Assembly: GCA_964587515.1 (NCBI GenBank)
Contig: CAZPMO010000208.1
Location: 1 to 7,900, forward strand
Origin: CAZPMO01 sp964587515
Lineage (GTDB): Bacteria > Pseudomonadota > Alphaproteobacteria > MPNO01
DNA length: 7,900 nt
Direction of reading: 5' to 3'
Below, piece by piece: positions 1-6,500 of the stretch. The notes under the pieces were generated by a model that saw nothing but the letters and a program-made list of their open reading frames with translations, made no database searches and was not told the DNA's origin. Numbering within the stretch: the first letter of the stretch is position 1; every line of letters starts with the position of its first letter. Made by a program: the position numbers and the translations under genes.

Positions 1-78
1 GACGACCGAATCACAGCGTCAGTTCAAAATCAACGGTGAGTTTTGCAACAGAATCAGGAGTGCTCCGGACATCCCCTC

Positions 79-99
79 AAAAAAGCGGACATCGCTCCG
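79..99 (-). terminator. weak rho-independent-like terminator after the integrase
   Basis: Read on the minus strand, a 4-bp stem CGGA/TCCG with a 6-base loop (GCGATG) is followed by C and six T residues. It lies about 50 bp beyond the integrase stop codon, in the right orientation to end its transcript. The stem is very short, so this could be chance. The core words are also part of a direct repeat (CGGACATC at 66-73 and 86-93). Confidence 0.28.
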
Positions 100-146
100 T
101 TGAGTGTTCCTTGTTCGCGCCCCTCCGCAGACTGGCGATGAAGCCG

Positions 147-1382
147 TTAGCCAGCCGACCGCCACTCCAATTTGATGACCTTGCCCGGCGAGGATCCGAC
201 GAAGCGCGCCCAGTCCGCCATAAGCTGCGTTCGCTTGACCAACAGGTCGCCCCGTCGGTACGCCCGCTCAACCGCGCTCGGAATCACGTGCGCCAGTGCC
301 ATCTCGGCAACTTCATGCGGGTGGCCAGTGCGCTCGGCGCACCAATCGCGGAAAGTGGAGCGGAAGCCGTGGACAGTCGCGTCGACATTCATTCGCTTTA
401 GCAATGCGCTGAGGGCCATGTCGCTGAACTCGCCGCCGCGCGGTGCCGGGAATACTAAGTCATAATCGGTCACCAATCGGGGCAGGTTTTTGAGCAGTGT
501 GACCGCGTCGTCGGAAAGCGGGACGATATGTGCGCGCTGCGCCTTCATCCGCTCGGCCGGAATTGTCCACAACCGCTTGTCCAAGTCGATCTCCGACCAA
601 CGCGCGCCGCGGACTTCACCGGACCTTGTGGCCGTATGAATGACAAACTCCAGAGCGCGCGCCGCAACCGCTTTGCGCTCGCGTAGCGCCGTCATGAACG
701 CTGGCATATCGTCCATATTCATCGCCCGGAAATGGTTGACTGGTCGGACGCGGCTCGGTGCCGGGAAGAGCATGTCCAGATGGCCTCGCCAGCGCGCAGG
801 ATTATCTCCACTGCGATAACCGCGCACCGTTGCCCAAGCCAGAACATTTTCGATCCTACCGCGTGTGCGTTTCGCTGTTTCGGGCGTGACCGACCAGATC
901 GGCTCCAAAATCTTCACGATATGAGCAAGCTCGATCTGGTCCACTGGCAACTTCCCGATCACAGGCGATGCGTGCCGCTCTATCGTCGAGGTCCATTGGG
1001 CAATGTGTTTAGCGTTCCGTAACCCTTGGCGCTTCGAGATCATGAACTGCCGCACGCACTCGTCGAACGTGATCGCCCGAGCCTGCTCCGCCGCGAGACG
1101 AGCGCGAGATTTACGGCGTGCGGAGAGCGGATCGATGCCCTTGCGGATTTGATCGCGCATGTCTCGAGCCGCTTCCCGCGCGCGAGCGAGCGTCACGTCG
1201 GGGAACGGTCCTAATCCAATGTCACGCCTTCGGCGGCCTATTGTCGCGCGCAATATCCATGACCGTGCGCCGGACGGCGTGATTTGCAACGCCAATCCGG
1301 CCACACCGCCCACGCGGCGCAAACCGGGCTCGCGTAACTTGCTGACCACTATGGGCGGCAGCTCCTTCGCTCTTCGTGGCAT
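147..1382 (-). CDS. tyrosine recombinase / site-specific integrase, P4 (CP4-57) type
   Basis: This gene encodes a DNA integrase that would catalyse insertion and excision of a genomic island or prophage by strand exchange through a covalent 3'-phosphotyrosine. From the ATG at 1382 it is 411 residues, normal for the family. The N-terminal third (about 5-90) is the DUF4102 arm-binding domain, with the typical run SGARSWILRATIGRRRRDIG and a GIDP motif. A SAM-like core-binding domain follows (about 105-200), then the catalytic domain. All active-site residues are visible: R253 in ATRSGEVRG, K280 in ERMKAQR, H338 and R341 in VHGFRSTFRDW, H365 in ALAHV and the nucleophile Y375 in ERAYRR. The gene is therefore probably functional. 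The ATG at 1382 has AGGAGG six bases upstream; the in-frame GTG at 1388 abuts that Shine-Dalgarno and is less likely. A TTATAG box near 1405-1411 could be the -10, but I see no good -35. No xis or other element gene is in view. Confidence 0.95.
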   Translation of the reverse strand: MPRRAKELPPIVVSKLREPGLRRVGGVAGLALQITPSGARSWILRATIGRRRRDIGLGPFPDVTLARAREAARDMRDQIRKGIDPLSARRKSRARLAAEQARAITFDECVRQFMISKRQGLRNAKHIAQWTSTIERHASPVIGKLPVDQIELAHIVKILEPIWSVTPETAKRTRGRIENVLAWATVRGYRSGDNPARWRGHLDMLFPAPSRVRPVNHFRAMNMDDMPAFMTALRERKAVAARALEFVIHTATRSGEVRGARWSEIDLDKRLWTIPAERMKAQRAHIVPLSDDAVTLLKNLPRLVTDYDLVFPAPRGGEFSDMALSALLKRMNVDATVHGFRSTFRDWCAERTGHPHEVAEMALAHVIPSAVERAYRRGDLLVKRTQLMADWARFVGSSPGKVIKLEWRSAG

Positions 1383-1753
1383 TTTCACCCTCCTTGCAAC
1401 CCCTCTATAAGAACGCGGTGTAAGGATGCCCGTTTTCGCCCGTACTGGAAATTAAATTCGACGAATCAATGGGTTAGGTGGCCAAAAAAGTCACAAACGG
1501 TCGATAACGGTTTCAGGAACGGCGGCCTCTCAAGCCGCCCAACGTGACCCGGATATCCTTCACGCGCAACCCGGTTGGATGCGTGGCTGGAAGTGGCCAT
1601 TCCCGGGCTGCGCGAGCACCCGGTTGGCACCGACCAAGTGGCGCAGCGGCACCCCATGGCGGGGCCTCCCTGCCTGTTGTTCGCGCCGGCACGATGCTGG
1701 AACCGCCCGGATTGGGGAAACGGGGAATGGCCCCATCACGCAGAGCTTATCGT
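1383..1753. other. gene-poor junction region between integrase and isochorismatase genes
   Basis: About 370 bp contain no gene I can support. The right half has open frames on both strands, but none matches a family I know. The left part (1400-1520) is more A/T-rich than its surroundings and carries the integrase leader, an ATTCG-A-CGAAT palindrome (1456-1466) and three AACGG direct repeats (1496-1500, 1506-1510, 1518-1522). Next comes the hairpin at 1521-1539 and a 10-base direct repeat ACCCGGTTGG at 1569-1578 and 1618-1627. Position and content suit the attachment region of the element, but no duplicated core can be shown from one end only. Confidence 0.5.
1521..1539. repeat. perfect 6-bp hairpin with 7-base loop, possible att or tRNA-like element
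   Basis: GGCGGC-CTCTCAA-GCCGCC is a perfect inverted repeat. There is no T-run on either side in either direction, so it is not a standard terminator. The 7-base loop with T at its second position has the geometry of a tRNA anticodon arm (anticodon CTC if read on the plus strand). I cannot find a matching T-arm, D-arm or acceptor stem, so no tRNA gene is called. Its place upstream of the integrase start suits an attachment-site role. Confidence 0.4.
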
Positions 1754-2416
1754 CTATGCGCCTGCGGCCTGTTGAACCGTTTCACGGATTCGCCACGCGG
1801 CGAGGAGGTCGTCGGCGCTGACAACGTCGCCGAAATGCATCTCCACGCAGCGCAGCGTTTTGTCGTGAAGGTCCCGGTCGAACGAGCCGACACAGTCGCC
1901 CGGAACCACGACATAGTAGCCGCGCGCCGACGCGTCGCGCAGCGTCGACTCGATGCAGACATGGGTCTGGACGCCGGCGACGACGACCGTCCGGATGCCC
2001 CGGTCACGGAGGATCTGGTCGAGCCCGGTGCCGATGAAGGCGTTATGGCGGTGCTTCTCGACCACGACGTCGCCGTTGGCCGGGCTCACGCGGTAGAACT
2101 CCGCGCCCCAGGTGCCGGAGACGCAATAGGCGGTGGCGATGCCCCGGGCGATTTGTCGGGCGTGGATCGGCGGCGACAGATAGGCGCGGTCGTAATCCGC
2201 CTTGATCCAGACGATGGCGGCGCCGGCGCGGCGGGCGCCCGCGACCAGGCGTTCGATCGGTTCGACCACCGCCTGGCAGTCCGCGACGTCCTTGCCGAGG
2301 TTTACCTCGGTGTGCCCACCCGCGGCGCAGAAGTCGTTCTGGACGTCGATCACCAGGACCGCCGAATGGCCGGGATCAACCACCGCCGGGAACTCCGTCA
2401 ATAATGCCTGTGTCAT
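1754..2416 (-). CDS. isochorismatase-family cysteine hydrolase (RutB / N-carbamoyl amidase-like)
   Basis: This 220-residue cytosolic hydrolase has the isochorismatase fold. The catalytic triad is complete: D24 in VLVIDVQNDF, K121 in VVVEKHRHNAF and the nucleophile C154 in GVQTHVCIESTLRDA. A Cys nucleophile means it acts as an amidase, attacking a C-N bond through a thioester intermediate; true isochorismatases lack this Cys. The segment around K121 and the Cys loop resembles RutB (ureidoacrylate hydrolase), N-carbamoylsarcosine amidase and biuret hydrolase, so a carbamoyl or simple amide substrate is likely. Motifs alone do not fix the substrate. The ATG at 2416 follows AGGTGA with eight-base spacing, giving a normal family length. 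The gene is divergent from the flavin monooxygenase gene across about 140 bp that may hold shared control sites. RutA, RutC and RutF partners are not in the window, so the name rutB is not assigned. Confidence 0.9.
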   Translation of the reverse strand: MTQALLTEFPAVVDPGHSAVLVIDVQNDFCAAGGHTEVNLGKDVADCQAVVEPIERLVAGARRAGAAIVWIKADYDRAYLSPPIHARQIARGIATAYCVSGTWGAEFYRVSPANGDVVVEKHRHNAFIGTGLDQILRDRGIRTVVVAGVQTHVCIESTLRDASARGYYVVVPGDCVGSFDRDLHDKTLRCVEMHFGDVVSADDLLAAWRIRETVQQAAGA

Positions 2417-2481
2417 GACCGCTCACCTTTCGCCCTGAACGTTCACACGGCCATGGTGGACCGTCAACAAGCGGGGGGCCG

Positions 2482-2503
2482 GGAATTTGGAATTTGCAAT
2501 TGC
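2482..2503. repeat. tandem GGAATTT repeat plus GCAATTGC palindrome, possible operator
   Basis: Two head-to-tail copies of GGAATTT (2482-2488, 2489-2495) run straight into the perfect 8-bp palindrome GCAATTGC (2496-2503). This AT-rich patch stands out in GC-rich DNA and lies in the divergent intergenic space between the isochorismatase-like gene (start 2416) and the monooxygenase gene (start 2558). The position suits a regulator or promoter site, but no clear -35/-10 pair can be fitted to it. Confidence 0.3.
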
Positions 2504-2557
2504 GGGTCGAACCGGTGGATCATCTCCGGACCGATGGACTCCCGGGAACGATGGACC

Positions 2558-3775
2558 ATGAGCGCGCCCCTCGAAACTTCACCCAAGAACGCGGTCTCGC
2601 CCGACGAGCTTATAGCGCGGGCGCGGGCGCTGATCCCCAACCTTCTCGATCGCCAGGAACGGACGGAGGCGGAACGCCGGGTCTCGGACGAGGCCTTCGA
2701 GGAATTCTTCGACGCCGAGCTGCATAAAATCCTGCTGCCGGCGCGGTACGGTGGCTTCGAGCACGGTCTCGACACATTTGCCGACGTGGCCTTCGAGATC
2801 GCGCGGGGGTGCGGGTCGACCGGATGGGTCTGCTCCGTCGCCAACAGCTACCCGCTGGTCATTTGCAAATTTTCGGCCGAGGCGCAGGATGAGGTCTGGC
2901 GCGATAATCCGCGGGCGATGGCGGCGGCGTCCATCGTTCCGAAGGGCGCCGCCGTTGCCGTCGACGGCGGAGTCCGGCTCAGCGGAAACTGGCCCTACTG
3001 CTCGGGAATCGACAACAGCAGCTGGATGATCGTCACCGCCAATGTGGTTCCCGGCGACGGCGCCGAGCCCACCGAAAAGGGGTTCGCGCTGGTCCCGAAG
3101 GCGGACTTCCACATCGAGGACAACTGGCACGCGATGGGTCTCGCCGGGACCGGCTCGAAGGACGCCGCGTGCGAAGACCTGTTGGTTCCGACCCATCGGT
3201 TCCTGCCGGTATCGGACGTGGTTTCCGGTGATACGCCCGGCTCGGGAATTCATGCCGGAGACGTGTACAAGATTCCTATGTTCGCCGGTTTCTCGGTCGG
3301 CGTCTGCGCCCCCGTCATGGGGATGGCCCGGGGCGCCCTCGATGAGTTTATGGGCGCGACGCTCGGCCGCGACACGCGCGGCGCGGCCCTTTCGAACCCG
3401 GTATCGATGGCGGATATTCCGGCGATCCAGCTCCATGTCGCCGAGGCCTTCGCCGCCGTCGACGCGGCCAAGATGCTCGTCGATCGGGATTGCCGGGACA
3501 TCATGGCGACAATGGCGCGCGGTGAGCTGCTCACGGTCGAGCAACGGGCGCGCAACAAGGGCGATCTGGGATTCGCCACCCGCCTCGCGAAACAGGCCGT
3601 GGACCATCTGTTCGAGGCAAGCGGCGGCGGCGGGCTGCTCAACCGGAACCGGGTCCAGCGTTTCTGGCGCGATGTCCACGCAGGCGCCCTGCATATCAGC
3701 CTGAAATGGGAAGCGGTGGGCGTGCTCTATGGTCGCGTGATGCTCGGGCTCCCTCCGGGACCGGCGCAGTTTTGA
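2558..3775 (+). CDS. class D flavin-dependent monooxygenase, acyl-CoA dehydrogenase fold (HsaA / HpaH-C2 / DszC type)
   Basis: From ATG 2558 this is 405 residues, the usual size for two-component monooxygenases with the acyl-CoA dehydrogenase fold (Acyl-CoA_dh_2 C-terminal domain). Such enzymes use FMNH2 or FADH2 from a separate reductase to hydroxylate aromatic, steroid-derived or heterocyclic substrates. Landmarks are an N-terminal helical domain (about 10-110) with LLPARYGG and ARGCGSTGWV (83-91), a mid-beta domain with LSGNWPYCSGID (141-152), the flavin-binding GLAGTGSKDA (194-203), and a C-terminal helical bundle ending in FWRDVHAGALH (369-379) and YGRVMLGLPP (391-400). The GTGSKD and RDVHA signatures separate this group from true acyl-CoA dehydrogenases. 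The frame is open back to 2453, but the 35 extra residues are Cys/Trp/Gly-rich and unlike the family; GGGAA about nine bases upstream supports 2558. The substrate cannot be named. No flavin reductase gene is nearby. The stop is only 7 bp from the converging DHODH-like gene. Confidence 0.88.
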   Translation: MSAPLETSPKNAVSPDELIARARALIPNLLDRQERTEAERRVSDEAFEEFFDAELHKILLPARYGGFEHGLDTFADVAFEIARGCGSTGWVCSVANSYPLVICKFSAEAQDEVWRDNPRAMAAASIVPKGAAVAVDGGVRLSGNWPYCSGIDNSSWMIVTANVVPGDGAEPTEKGFALVPKADFHIEDNWHAMGLAGTGSKDAACEDLLVPTHRFLPVSDVVSGDTPGSGIHAGDVYKIPMFAGFSVGVCAPVMGMARGALDEFMGATLGRDTRGAALSNPVSMADIPAIQLHVAEAFAAVDAAKMLVDRDCRDIMATMARGELLTVEQRARNKGDLGFATRLAKQAVDHLFEASGGGGLLNRNRVQRFWRDVHAGALHISLKWEAVGVLYGRVMLGLPPGPAQF

Positions 3776-3782
3776 CCTAAGA

Positions 3783-4817
3783 TCACGATCGAAACGAGGG
3801 GACCGATCGTTGCCGGCTCACCCGCGTCGCATCGCCTTCGGTCGCCATCGCCGCGAGCAACTCCTCGCACATCATCGCGGCGGCGTTCCAACCCCGGTAG
3901 ATAAACGCCGTGTAGAACTCCACCGCGTCGGCGCCGGCCTGCAGCACCTGTAAGGCTTCCTCGCCCGTGAAGACGCCGCCCGCCGACCTGATGGCCATCC
4001 GCCCGTCGCAATGCTCGGCCACGTCGCGCACGGTGCGCAACGTGTCGGGAAAGGCGGGCCGTCCCGACAGGGATCCCTCTCCCATGCCAAGCCGGGGTTC
4101 CACCGTGCGGCCGTTGCCCGGGACGCAAACGCCGTCAACGCCGGCCTCCAGACAGACGTCCAGCATGGCCATGACCCGCGCGCGGTTCGTGTCGTCGAAA
4201 TAGGGAGGCAATTTTAGAAACAGCGGTTTCGTGAGGCGCTCCGCCAGCTCGGTTGTCAGCGCGGTGAAGTTCTGCAGTTCTTCAAATCGCTCCTCGGGTT
4301 CCGAGTTGGGACAGATCAGCCCGATCTCGACCGCATCCACGTGGGGCTCTATCGCCACGGCGCACTCGACGAGTTCGTCCTTGGTGAAGCCGGCCACGCT
4401 GCCGATAATTTTCGCCGCGGTCCGGGGCCGTCGGCTGAGGGTGGCGATCGCCGCGTCCAGCCCCAGGCCTGGCAGGCCCATGGCGTTCGCGATGGCCTCT
4501 CGCCCGGGGTCGCGAACCAGACGCGGAAACGGATTGCCCGAACGGGCGTTCTTCGTAATCGATCCGACGACGAGATAGCCGAAACCGAGATTATCCAGCG
4601 CGCCGACGAACTGGCCATCCTTGTCGAGCCCCGGCGCGAGGCCGATGGGGTTGTCCAACGCCAGTCCGCCGACCGTGCGCGCGAGCCTCGGATCGCTGAC
4701 CCGGCGGCCGAGAAGCCGCCAGACGATCGGGAACCTGAGCGCCACGCGGGCGAGACTGTGCGCGCGGTCGGCGCTCATCAGAAAGAGGAGCGGTCGGGCC
4801 AACGCGTATAGGGTCAC
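3783..4817 (-). CDS. dihydroorotate dehydrogenase-like flavoprotein, class 2 scaffold with class 1-like Cys
   Basis: This is an FMN-binding TIM-barrel protein of the PyrD superfamily. The GTG at 4817 gives 344 residues (E. coli PyrD is 336) and an N-terminus with the class 2 membrane/quinone helix pattern LYALARPLLFLMSADRAH; an upstream GTG at 4853 lacks a ribosome site. AGGTGA precedes 4817 at short spacing. Conserved elements are NPIGLAPGLDKDG with K66, GSITKNARSGNPFPRL, N111 in IANAMGL, SLSGRP, the phosphate-loop SAGGV and YTAFIYRGW. Anomalies lie in the active site: where class 2 enzymes have NISSPNT with a catalytic Ser, this protein has GLICPNS, placing C169 at the base position as in class 1 enzymes. 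The Asn that contacts orotate is Gly. The TNT(T) substrate loop reads PGNGRT. The N-terminus suggests a peripheral membrane quinone-linked oxidoreductase, but orotate formation is uncertain. No other pyrimidine gene is adjacent, so the symbol pyrD is withheld. Confidence 0.85.
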   Translation of the reverse strand: MTLYALARPLLFLMSADRAHSLARVALRFPIVWRLLGRRVSDPRLARTVGGLALDNPIGLAPGLDKDGQFVGALDNLGFGYLVVGSITKNARSGNPFPRLVRDPGREAIANAMGLPGLGLDAAIATLSRRPRTAAKIIGSVAGFTKDELVECAVAIEPHVDAVEIGLICPNSEPEERFEELQNFTALTTELAERLTKPLFLKLPPYFDDTNRARVMAMLDVCLEAGVDGVCVPGNGRTVEPRLGMGEGSLSGRPAFPDTLRTVRDVAEHCDGRMAIRSAGGVFTGEEALQVLQAGADAVEFYTAFIYRGWNAAAMMCEELLAAMATEGDATRVSRQRSVPSFRS

Positions 4818-4898
4818 GCCATCACCTGCACCACCAAGTACGAGACGTCGCACTTTATGCGCTATTCGAATTTAGTAAAGGCTCGCGGTCCGATAATT

Positions 4899-4927
4899 TT
4901 GTGGCAGGGCTTTTGCGACGATATACT
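4899..4927 (+). promoter_or_regulatory. candidate sigma70-type promoter for the SnoaL-like gene
   Basis: TTGTGG (4899-4904) and TATACT (4922-4927) are separated by exactly 17 bp. The -10 matches consensus at five of six bases; the -35 matches only at TTG. A start near 4934 would leave a leader of about 20 bases containing the GGGAAGGGAAA ribosome site just before ATG 4956. The site lies in the AT-richer divergent space shared with the DHODH-like gene. Confidence 0.42.
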
Positions 4928-4955
4928 CGACGGCGGAGCTAATGGGGAAGGGAAA

Positions 4956-5354
4956 ATGCCGATCAATTCCGATGACATACGCGACATGGCCGATCGCTAC
5001 GCCAAGGCGTGGAGCTCCGGCTCACCCGATGCCGTGGCAAGTTTTTACGAAGAAGATGCAAGGATTTCCATTAACAACGGCGAGCCTATCGTGGGCCGGG
5101 CCGCGATCGCGGAAATGGCGCAAGGATTCTATAGCGAATTCCCGGACCTGGTTGTTCGCCTGGACGAAATTCGAACGGCCGGGCAAAACGCCGTATTCCT
5201 GTGGACCCTGGAGGGGAAGCACGGCGAAACGGGCAATTTCGTGAAAGTGGAAGGATGGGAGGAATGGTCGCTGTCCGACGACGCGCTGATCACGGAGTCG
5301 CTCGGCCGCTTTGACGCCGTCGAGTACGACCGCCAGATCGCCGAGGGCGTTTAA
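4956..5354 (+). CDS. SnoaL-like / NTF2-fold small protein (ketosteroid isomerase superfamily)
   Basis: This 132-residue cytosolic protein shows the alpha+beta cone-barrel pattern of the SnoaL/DUF4440 group. An N-terminal helix (about 6-32, RYAKAWSSGSPDAVASFYEEDA) is followed by a hairpin with NGEPIVGRAAIAEM (41-54), a helix (52-62), and antiparallel strands including VVRLDEIRTAGQNAVFLWTL and the WEEW segment (101-104). Members range from polyketide cyclases and steroid isomerases to proteins with no known activity. I cannot assign a reaction, because the catalytic Asp pair of classical ketosteroid isomerase is not obvious. ATG 4956 is chosen over an in-frame start at 4857 because a strong GGGAAGGGAAA site lies directly before it, the family begins just before the first helix, and a promoter-like pair lies inside the longer frame. 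It is divergent from the DHODH-like gene and convergent with the luciferase-like gene. Confidence 0.85.
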   Translation: MPINSDDIRDMADRYAKAWSSGSPDAVASFYEEDARISINNGEPIVGRAAIAEMAQGFYSEFPDLVVRLDEIRTAGQNAVFLWTLEGKHGETGNFVKVEGWEEWSLSDDALITESLGRFDAVEYDRQIAEGV

Positions 5355-5413
5355 CGCGTCAGAGGACGTAACCGTTCGACGCCCGCACTATTTTTTCCGT
5401 TTTCCGTCCCCCC

Positions 5414-6481
5414 TCACGCGAACGCCGGCATGATCTCCTTGGAGAATTCCTGCATCAGGGCGGGGTCCGTCTGGGCGCCGGCCAGCAGGATGTATTCGAC
5501 GCCGCCGTTGCGGAGCTGGCGAACATGTTCGATGATCTCGTCGGGCGACCCGATTAGCGTGCCCTGTTCGGCGGCCTTGCGCAGGTCTGGATCGGACATC
5601 ATGGAAGAGACGTATTTGCCGTCCGTCGAGGTGGCGAGCTGGTTCATGCGCCCCAGCGCTTCCATGCGTTTGGTGATGGCGTCCTGGCGTTCGTCGTCCG
5701 AATGCACGATGGCGATGCCGCGCGCCACCGCGACGTTCATGGGGTCGAAGGACTCTCCGGCTTCCTCCACGGCGTCGCGATAGATGCGGAAGCGCTCCAG
5801 CGTGACCTCGAAGGTCGCGAACTGGTCGAGCAGCAGCGAATAGCCGCCCGCGGCCGCGTAGCGCAACGATTCCTCGCGCCCGGCGGCGAGCCACATGGGC
5901 GGGTGCGGGCGCTGCACCGGCGGCGGCTCGACGACGATCTCGTTGAAGTCCCAGCGTTTGCTGTGATGCGAGAAGCGTTCGTCCGACGACAGCGATTTGC
6001 GGATCAGATCCATGGATTCCTCGAAGCGCTCGGTGGCCTCTTCGATGGGAATGCAGAAGCCGTCGAATTCCGTGGGGCGGTAGCCCTTGCCGACGCCGAA
6101 ATCGAGGCGGCCGTTGGACAGCACGTCGACCGTCGCGGCCTGCTCGGCCAGCAGCACCGGATTGTGCCACGGGATGACGATCACCCCGGTGCCGAGGCGG
6201 ATGGTCGAGGTGCGCGCGGCGAGATAGGTCAGCAGGTTCAGTGAGGCCGAGACCTGGCCGACGCCGGTGAAATGGTGCTCGACCAGGAAGATCGAATGGA
6301 AACCGAGCGCCTCGGCCTCGACGATGGCGTCGACGAAATCACCGTAGGCGTGGCTGTCGTCGGTCTTCTCGACCTTCAAGCGATCGGACGCGGTCTGCCA
6401 GCGCTCCGACATTCCTTCGGTGGCGCCGCCCTGGGAGGGCGAGGAGGCGGCCGTTGCGCCGCCGAACAGTCCGAACTTCAT
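5414..6481 (-). CDS. luciferase-like flavin-dependent monooxygenase (LLM class)
   Basis: This 355-residue TIM-barrel oxidoreductase belongs to the bacterial luciferase family, which uses reduced FMN and O2 (in some subfamilies F420) to oxidise aldehydes, ketones, sulfonates or other small substrates. Diagnostic segments are the N-terminal strand MKFGLFGG, FLVEHHF (66-71) with the His pair that LuxA also carries in its EHHFTEFG segment, RTSTIRLGTGVIVIPWHNPV (90-109), LSNGRLDFGVGKGYRPTEF (121-139), the PHPPMWLAA strand (192-200), and a C-terminal GSPDEIIEHVRQLRNGGVEY segment (311-330). An insertion at roughly 10-45, rich in Ser, Gly and Lys, follows strand 1. The ATG at 6481 has AAAGGA eight bases upstream; the frame extends to 6535, but those 18 Arg-rich residues overlap the upstream gene and are not family-like. 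It is the second gene of a two-gene transcript, 19 bp after the BKACE stop. The substrate is unknown, and no reductase is adjacent. Confidence 0.9.
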   Translation of the reverse strand: MKFGLFGGATAASSPSQGGATEGMSERWQTASDRLKVEKTDDSHAYGDFVDAIVEAEALGFHSIFLVEHHFTGVGQVSASLNLLTYLAARTSTIRLGTGVIVIPWHNPVLLAEQAATVDVLSNGRLDFGVGKGYRPTEFDGFCIPIEEATERFEESMDLIRKSLSSDERFSHHSKRWDFNEIVVEPPPVQRPHPPMWLAAGREESLRYAAAGGYSLLLDQFATFEVTLERFRIYRDAVEEAGESFDPMNVAVARGIAIVHSDDERQDAITKRMEALGRMNQLATSTDGKYVSSMMSDPDLRKAAEQGTLIGSPDEIIEHVRQLRNGGVEYILLAGAQTDPALMQEFSKEIMPAFA

Positions 6482-6500
6482 GCGTGAATTCCTTTCCCGC

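Larger units (their letters stand above)
1..1540. mobile_element. probable right end of an integrated element (integrase-bearing), boundaries uncertain
   Basis: The only mobile-element gene visible is the tyrosine integrase at 147-1382. P4-type integrases usually sit at one edge of the island they mobilise, with the attachment site upstream of the integrase start, so the junction with the host chromosome would lie around 1400-1560. To the right are ordinary metabolic genes, and to the left the window ends, so the element body would extend leftwards. No second att copy, tRNA gene or other phage gene can be seen, so both limits are inferred. The right limit given here is simply the end of the hairpin at 1521-1539. 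Confidence 0.35.

Noticed and set aside
66..93. CGGACATC direct repeat (66-73 and 86-93) as an att or CRISPR-like unit
   Set aside because: There are only two copies of eight bases, with no regular array and no copy in the region upstream of the integrase.
1500..1600. Possible tRNA-Glu(CTC) gene around the hairpin at 1521-1539
   Set aside because: The anticodon arm geometry fits, but the D-arm would have only a 3-base loop and there is no GGTTCGA-type T-arm or pairing acceptor stem on either side.
1544..2404. Long plus-strand open frame (286 codons) opposite the isochorismatase gene
   Set aside because: It is the antisense shadow of the real minus-strand gene, whose translation shows a full catalytic triad and conserved motifs; the plus frame is Arg/Ala/Asp-rich with no family signature.
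2579..3694. 371-codon minus-strand open frame across the class D monooxygenase
   Set aside because: It is a high-GC antisense shadow; the plus-strand reading has all family motifs in order, and the minus reading has none.
5355..5413. Bidirectional terminator between the convergent SnoaL-like and luciferase-like genes
   Set aside because: A T6 run (5391-5396) is present, but no stable stem lies next to it; the only short inverted repeat (CGTC/GACG near 5357-5368) is over 20 bases away.
5388..6170. 260-codon minus-strand frame within the luciferase-like gene
   Set aside because: It is an Arg/Gly-rich alternate frame with no conserved motif; the frame at 5414-6481 is clearly the luciferase-like protein.
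1754..6481. A pyrimidine-degradation (Rut) locus, suggested by RutB-like, DHODH-like and luciferase-like genes together
   Set aside because: The luciferase-like protein has VEHHF-type motifs unlike RutA, there is no RutC, RutD, RutE or RutF, and the genes lie on different strands, so the resemblance is superficial.
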